Shown: piece after piece, positions 61,660-64,000 of the stretch
How positions within the stretch are numbered: position 1 is the first letter of the stretch
Layout: each line of letters starts with the position of its first letter
From: Synaphobranchus kaupii
Taxonomy: Eukaryota; Chordata; Actinopteri; Anguilliformes; Synaphobranchidae
Length of the DNA: 64,000 bases
NCBI GenBank assembly: GCA_029718625.1
Contig: JAINUF010000028.1
Location: 864,328-928,327 of the forward strand
Direction: 5' to 3'
Program-made: the position numbers and the translations under genes
Notes under the pieces: generated by a model
What the model was told of the DNA's origin: nothing
The model's input: the letters and a program-made list of their open reading frames with translations, nothing else
The model's database searches: none

Positions 61660-62643
61660 ATGGACCCAGCCGACCTCGAACAAATTCGCCACGCCTTCTC
61701 CTGCCAAACCGCGGTCTCCGACCAGCAGGGCCGCCGTCTGGATGACGTTCTGGATGTGCTGAGGGGCCTAACGGAGCAGGTAGCGCAGCTATCCATTCAC
61801 CTGCCTCTACCTCGGATCTCCCCGGATCCGACCCCTCCTGCATCCGAACTGCCTCCTGAGGTTCCGGTCCCGCCTCCTAGTCGGGAGCCCCGAGTCCAAC
61901 ATCCCGAACTGTTTCGTGGGGGGCTGGGGAGGTGTCGCGAATTTCTTATGAAATGCGACATAGTGTTCCGGATGCAGCCGTCTTCGTTCGCCTCCGACCC
62001 CTGCAAGATCGCCTTTGTGATGAGCAGCTTGGGAGGCAGTGCCCTGGAGTGGGCAACCTCTATCTGGGACAGCCAGTCTCCTCTCTGCAACAATTTCGCC
62101 CTCTTCACCGCTGAGATGCGGCGTGTTTTCGACCACCCGGTCTGCGGTCGCGACGCTACCCAGCGCCTTCTGCAGGTACGTCAGGGCAGCCGCAGCGTTG
62201 CAGAGATGGCCATACAGTTCCGCACCATCGCTGCTGAGTCAGGCTGGAATGACACCTCCCTCCAGGGGGCCTTTCGCCAGGCCCTTAGCGAAGAGCTTAA
62301 GGACCAGCTGGCCACCCGGGAGGAGTCCACCTCACTTAACAGCCTCATCAGTCTTGCCATTGCCATCGACAATCGCCTTAGAACCCGGGCCCGCGAGCGA
62401 GGGAAGAATCCCTCCCGTCTTCCACCCTCAGCCCCTTCCCGGTCTCGCCCTCCCTCACCCGTCCAGGACCCGAGAGTCTCCGTTTCGCCTCTCGAGGAGG
62501 AGCCCATGCAACTGGGCAGGGTCTCCGTGGACGCCGAGGAGCGCCAACGTCGGTTCCGCACCAGGTCATGTTTTTATTGTGGCCAGACTGGCCACCAGAT
62601 CTCCTCTTGTCCCGTTCGCCCAAAAGAGGTGGCTCGCCGGTAA
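61660..62643 (+). CDS. Gag protein of the second gypsy element
   Basis: 327 residues, start [15 protein letters not shown], open to the stop. Capsid-like region and a zinc knuckle [14 protein letters not shown] at the C-terminus, as in the first element. The two proteins are closely alike through the capsid part and diverge in the Ser/Pro-rich linker. Confidence 0.94.
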   Translation: MDPADLEQIRHAFSCQTAVSDQQGRRLDDVLDVLRGLTEQVAQLSIHLPLPRISPDPTPPASELPPEVPVPPPSREPRVQHPELFRGGLGRCREFLMKCDIVFRMQPSSFASDPCKIAFVMSSLGGSALEWATSIWDSQSPLCNNFALFTAEMRRVFDHPVCGRDATQRLLQVRQGSRSVAEMAIQFRTIAAESGWNDTSLQGAFRQALSEELKDQLATREESTSLNSLISLAIAIDNRLRTRARERGKNPSRLPPSAPSRSRPPSPVQDPRVSVSPLEEEPMQLGRVSVDAEERQRRFRTRSCFYCGQTGHQISSCPVRPKEVARR

Positions 62644-64000
62644 GACTGGGCGTACTGACGAGCCCCATTGTCCCTAGTCATGCGGCCCAGAACCGCCTTG
62701 AATTCAAGGCCACCCTTCTCTGGAGAGATATCACTGCTTCGGCCTCTGCCCTCATTGACTCTGGTGCGGACGCCAACTTTATCGACTGCTCCTTCGTCGA
62801 AAGGTTCGGAATCCCCACGGAGCCCTTGCCTACCCCCATCACTGCTCTCGCCCTGGACGGTAGGAGCCTGGGGGTGGTTACCCACTCCACCGTTCCCCTC
62901 CAACTTATCCTGTCGGGAAATCATCGGGAGTCCATTCAGCTCCTTCTCATTCAGGCCAAGCAGTCATCCATAGTCCTGGGACAGACCTGGCTGCGGGTGC
63001 ACAACCCGCACATTGACTGGCGCTCCGGCCGCGTCCTGGCTTGGAGTGGTCACTGTCTGGCTAACTGCCTCCGCTCTGCTCTACCTCCTCCGGGGCCTAG
63101 GAGCAACAAATCCCTCCAACCCGTTCCCGACCTCACCAATGTCCCCAACCAGTATCATGACCTGTCGCAAGTGTTCTCTAAATCTCGTGCTCTCTCTTTG
63201 CCTCCTCACAGGCCCTACGACTGCTGCATCAACCTGCTAGCGGGAGCTAAACTACCATCTGGTCGCCTCTACAGTCTGTCGGGCCCGGAGAAGTTGGCCA
63301 TGGAGAATTACATCCACGAGTCACTTGCGTCAGGTATCATCCGTCCTTCCTCTTCCCCGGTCGGTGCGGGGTTTTTTTTTTGTGGGGAAGAAGGATGGCA
63401 CGCTACGGCCCTGTATTGATTATCGGGGTCTCAACGAGATCACAGTCCGCAACAAATACCCTCTTCCCCTCATCAACACAGCTTTTGAACCTCTCTCCCA
63501 GGCAGTCATCTTCACCAAGCTCGACCTCCGTAACGCGTACCATCTGGTGCGTATACGCGAGGGGGACGAATGGAAGACTGCTTTCAACACCCCGTTGGGC
63601 CACTACGAGTATCTGGTGGTCCCGTTCGGCCTTACCAACGCCCCAGCAGTCTTCCAGAGCATGGTGAACGATGTACTCCGGGACCTGTCTGGCAAGTGTG
63701 TTTTCGTCTACATCGACGACATACTAATATTTTCTAAGTCCCCCCAGGAACATGTTCTCCACGTCCGGGAGGTTCTCCAGCGGCTCCTGGAGAACCAGCT
63801 CTTCGTCAAGGCTGAGAAGTGCGCTTTCCACGTCTCGTCCGTCCCGTTCCTCGGCTTCATAATTGAGGAGGGCAGTATCCGGGCGGACCCTGCTAAGGTC
63901 AAGGCGGTGACAGAATGGCCCCAACCCTCGTCACGTAAGCACCTCCAACAGTTCCTCGGTTTTGCCAACTTTTACCGCCGCTTCATTCGCAACTACAGTG
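62568..64000 (+). pseudogene. Pol of the second gypsy element, frameshifted and partial
   Basis: Overlaps gag by 76 bp in the -1 frame. Protease motif DSGAD is present near 62759. The frame runs to 63419 but leaves the true reading frame at 63371-63381, where a run of ten T replaces the nine expected from the related element (GAGFFF). After it, the reverse transcriptase continues in the shifted frame to the window end with TKLDLRNAY and YIDDIL intact. It may be a real lesion or a homopolymer error. Confidence 0.9.

Larger units (their letters stand above)
60546..64000 (+). mobile_element. Second Ty3/gypsy element, runs off the window
   Basis: Plus orientation: LTR 60546-61640, 19-bp spacer, gag 61660-62643, pol from 62568 in the -1 frame. 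Same architecture and a clearly related but different family from the element at 33752-40901. Pol has a frameshift at a T-run. The 3' half and 3' LTR lie beyond the window, so target duplication cannot be checked. Confidence 0.95.

Noticed and set aside
61014..61745. 243-codon frame across the second gypsy LTR
   Set aside because: It crosses tandem LTR repeats and the gag start in another frame.

Overview
The window is eukaryotic genomic DNA, almost certainly from a teleost fish. It contains a Tc1 transposon of the kind common in bony fish, tRNA-derived SINEs with the usual fish 3' end, sushi-type chromodomain Ty3/gypsy elements, hAT and piggyBac MITEs, large minisatellites, and spliced genes with GT-AG introns. 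The species cannot be named from the sequence alone. No rRNA, functional tRNA, CRISPR array or bacterial feature was seen.

Left part (1-15,600): repeat-rich and without a convincing host gene. It holds a decayed LTR-like piece (about 490-1170), a 19-bp tandem repeat, a 53-bp minisatellite of about 54 copies with 901-bp higher-order structure (3994-6884), a short hAT MITE, a 54-bp minisatellite (7997-9190), a nearly full-length Tc1 element with one in-frame stop (9725-11312), and a MITE with about 250-bp inverted repeats (11322-12391).

Central and right part (15,600-60,250): four head-to-tail copies, all on the minus strand, of one immune-receptor-like gene, named here A to D. The layout is signal peptide, four Ig-like domains on separate phase-1 exons, then transmembrane segment. 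A is a 5' fragment broken by MITE and other insertions. B (21957-27615) and C (30528-42121) end in one exon with a transmembrane segment containing Arg and Lys and a short tail without tyrosine motifs. D (45965-59238) has an uncharged transmembrane exon and four small tail exons with ITIM-like motifs (LQYLAL, VVYASI) and ITSM-like motifs (AVYSNI, and TVHSNV with Tyr replaced by His). This looks like a paired activating/inhibitory receptor cluster. Each copy carries its own lesion: A is truncated, B has a 1-nt insertion in a T-run, C has a 7.15-kb gypsy element inside exon 2, and D has a 2-nt deletion in exon 4. The upstream regions share a PU.1/Ets-like site close to exon 1 and a GC-box/TATA pair about 1 kb upstream.

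Mobile elements in the cluster: a complete, apparently very young gypsy element (33752-40901; apparently identical 1402-bp LTRs, 5-bp target duplication, open gag and pol, pol in the -1 frame), a solo LTR with target duplication (43671-44393), a hAT MITE with 8-bp target duplication (44452-44740), a piggyBac-type MITE (54111-54306), a 58-bp minisatellite in a tail intron of D, and a second gypsy element on the plus strand that starts at 60546 and runs off the window.
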